Shown here: positions 62,903 through 64,000 of the stretch, in pieces
How positions within the stretch are numbered: the stretch's first letter is position 1
Layout: every line of letters begins with the position of its first letter
Source: Dactylonectria macrodidyma
Taxonomy: Eukaryota > Ascomycota > Sordariomycetes > Hypocreales > Nectriaceae
DNA: 64,000 nt
Reading direction: 5' to 3'
Assembly (NCBI GenBank): GCA_020744425.1
Contig: JAGMUV010000022.1
Coordinates: forward strand, 868,001-932,000
The notes under the pieces: generated by a model
Database searches by the model: none
Seen by the model: only the letters and a program-made list of their open reading frames with translations
Told to the model about the DNA's origin: nothing
Translations under genes and position numbers: made by a program

Positions 62903-64000
62903 ATGACAGCCAAGTCCGAAGTTGCGCTCTCCAGACCGTCCGAATGGACTGCCTGGTACGACGATTTCGTCTCAAGGGCTGAGACTTCCAAGATCTTCGA
63001 CTTTGTCGATCCCGATAAGGATGCTCCGATCCTGGAAGAACCAAAGGAACCCATGACCTCTGAAGAAATGCTCGGTCTACTCAACAAGGCTGCCTACGAG
63101 GCTTGGACACACGCAACCCAGCAGAACGCTGCGGTCGCCGGACCAAGACCAGAGCCGGCTACGGACCTGACCGATGGTCACTGGACTCGACTCACTCGCC
63201 TGCAGTCAGAATACAAGGTCAAGCTCGCGACCTTCGCCAACCGGCAGCGTGCCTATGCTGAACTCGCTGTTTGGGTCCGATCAACCGTCGATAAGACCTA
63301 CCTTGGCAACACGACTTCTAAGTCTGACCTTCGCACAATTGTCCGCGACCTGAAGTCAAGTCTTGCACCCTCCGAGGACGAACAGAAGGAGGAAGCGCGC
63401 TTAAGATATCGTCAGGTCCTGGCCCAGACTAAGAGGGTCAAGCCGGAGGACTGGCTCGTGGCTTGGAGTAAAGCCAAGCTAGAAGGCGAAAGGCACAAGA
63501 TCGCTGAACTGGAAGGACAGTCTGCCCTCAATGACTTCCTCACTGCCGTCTCAGCCTTCGATGCAACTTGGGCAAGCCAGCAGAAGGTTCAAATCATGAA
63601 CAGCAAGAAGTTCGGCCTCAAGATGGATGTCACACTACGCGCGCTGGGCGAACTGTTTCACGAACAGGTTCGAAGCACCAGAATGACCAGCAAGCTGACC
63701 GACACCGTGTTTGCCGTCTCTGATGCAGCCCAAAGCCACTGTCCGTGTGGACTGCCGTCGTCCAAACATCGGTGGAAGCCCGTTGATTGCGCCGCAGTGC
63801 AGATCGCAACCAATGGCGAGTCCAAGGATGGAAGACACGTTAAGTCCAGCCGCGTCAAGACCTGCAAGGAAGCTCTGAAGCAAGCCAAGTGGAAGAACCT
63901 TGTCGACACAGTCAAGGGCTCGGCAGCGACCGCCAAGTCGGACCAACCAGAAGACAAGGGGAACCCACGTAAACACGGAGACTTTGCTGGCTTGACCATC
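62903..64000 (+). CDS. Copia-type gag-like N-terminal protein, runs off the window
   Basis: From ATG 62903 the frame is open for 366 codons to the window edge without a stop. It begins MTAKSEVALSRPSEWTAWYD, then RAETSKIFDFVDPDK, the gag opening expected of a Copia element. It contains a charged helical middle (VLAQTKRVKPEDWLVAWSKA) and a Cys/His cluster about residue 275 (HCPCGLPSSKHRWKPVDC), which may be a degenerate nucleocapsid zinc knuckle. The 186-bp leader after the LTR holds the primer site. Intact frame, balanced base composition and intact LTR signals suggest a young, possibly active element. The pol part must be outside the window. Confidence 0.8.
   Translation, partial: MTAKSEVALSRPSEWTAWYDDFVSRAETSKIFDFVDPDKDAPILEEPKEPMTSEEMLGLLNKAAYEAWTHATQQNAAVAGPRPEPATDLTDGHWTRLTRLQSEYKVKLATFANRQRAYAELAVWVRSTVDKTYLGNTTSKSDLRTIVRDLKSSLAPSEDEQKEEARLRYRQVLAQTKRVKPEDWLVAWSKAKLEGERHKIAELEGQSALNDFLTAVSAFDATWASQQKVQIMNSKKFGLKMDVTLRALGELFHEQVRSTRMTSKLTDTVFAVSDAAQSHCPCGLPSSKHRWKPVDCAAVQIATNGESKDGRHVKSSRVKTCKEALKQAKWKNLVDTVKGSAATAKSDQPEDKGNPRKHGDFAGLTI

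Overview
This window reads as a transposon-rich, gene-poor accessory or subtelomere-like region of a filamentous ascomycete (Pezizomycotina). Four things support this. There are short GT..AG introns of about 50-115 nt. There are fungal-only families: HET domains, STAND/NLR modules with ankyrin, WD40 or TPR repeats, an OrsD-like zinc domain and a fungal CCCH protein. Tad-type LINE, Copia, pogo, Tc1 and hAT elements are present. Many stop codons look like C-to-T (RIP-like) changes. No rRNA, tRNA or CRISPR was seen. The species cannot be named from the sequence.

Layout. 0.5-1.6 kb: broken HET gene. 3.6-5.25 kb: 3' half of a Copia element with its LTR, abutting a tyrosine-recombinase-like/OrsD-like gene (5.3-7.1 kb). 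7.46-9.49 kb: three-deep nest, a pogo-type element holding a second pogo-type element holding an internally deleted Copia element. 9.69-10.24 kb: MITE, then a 10.3 kb protein fragment. 12.0-13.95 kb: NACHT/ankyrin pseudogene. 15-23 kb: fragments of TPR, epimerase, ankyrin, bHLH, a histidine-phosphotransfer-like gene (19.3-20.0 kb), TauD, CCCH and F-box/ankyrin genes. 23.2-24.4 kb: PD-(D/E)XK-like and SDR fragments around a solo LTR. 24.8-25.9 kb: apparently intact HET gene. 26.2-28.1 kb: pogo fragment and an ankyrin gene broken twice by related retroposons. 28.9-34.4 kb: EST1-like gene joined in frame to a LINE reverse transcriptase/RNase H. 35.6-36.8 kb: nucleotidyltransferase-like pseudogene. 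38.9-39.2 kb: small secreted cysteine-rich protein. 39.6-40.5 kb: WD40 end of an NLR. 42.6-43.9 kb: TPR/CHAT peptidase-like pseudogene. 45.3-48.0 kb: unrecognised divergent gene pair. 48.2-50.8 kb: NB-ARC/TPR NLR. 50.8-60.6 kb: two equal-length 3069-bp hAT copies in inverted orientation flanking a segment with pogo, Tc1, GPCR-like and SDR pieces. 60.6-62.2 kb: the other half of the pogo element. 62.45-64.0 kb: 5' LTR, primer site and open gag-like frame of a Copia-type element that runs off the window.

The host-like genes do not form a pathway. The common theme is allorecognition/innate-immunity architecture (HET, NACHT, NB-ARC, ankyrin, WD40, TPR, CHAT), mostly decayed and cut up by mobile elements. 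The most informative structures are: (i) the hAT pair, whose flanks show that the interval between them has been inverted; (ii) the EST1-LINE fusion frame; (iii) the HPt-like protein without its phospho-accepting histidine; (iv) the precise nested-insertion footprints. All family names come from recognising motifs by eye; no database search was run.
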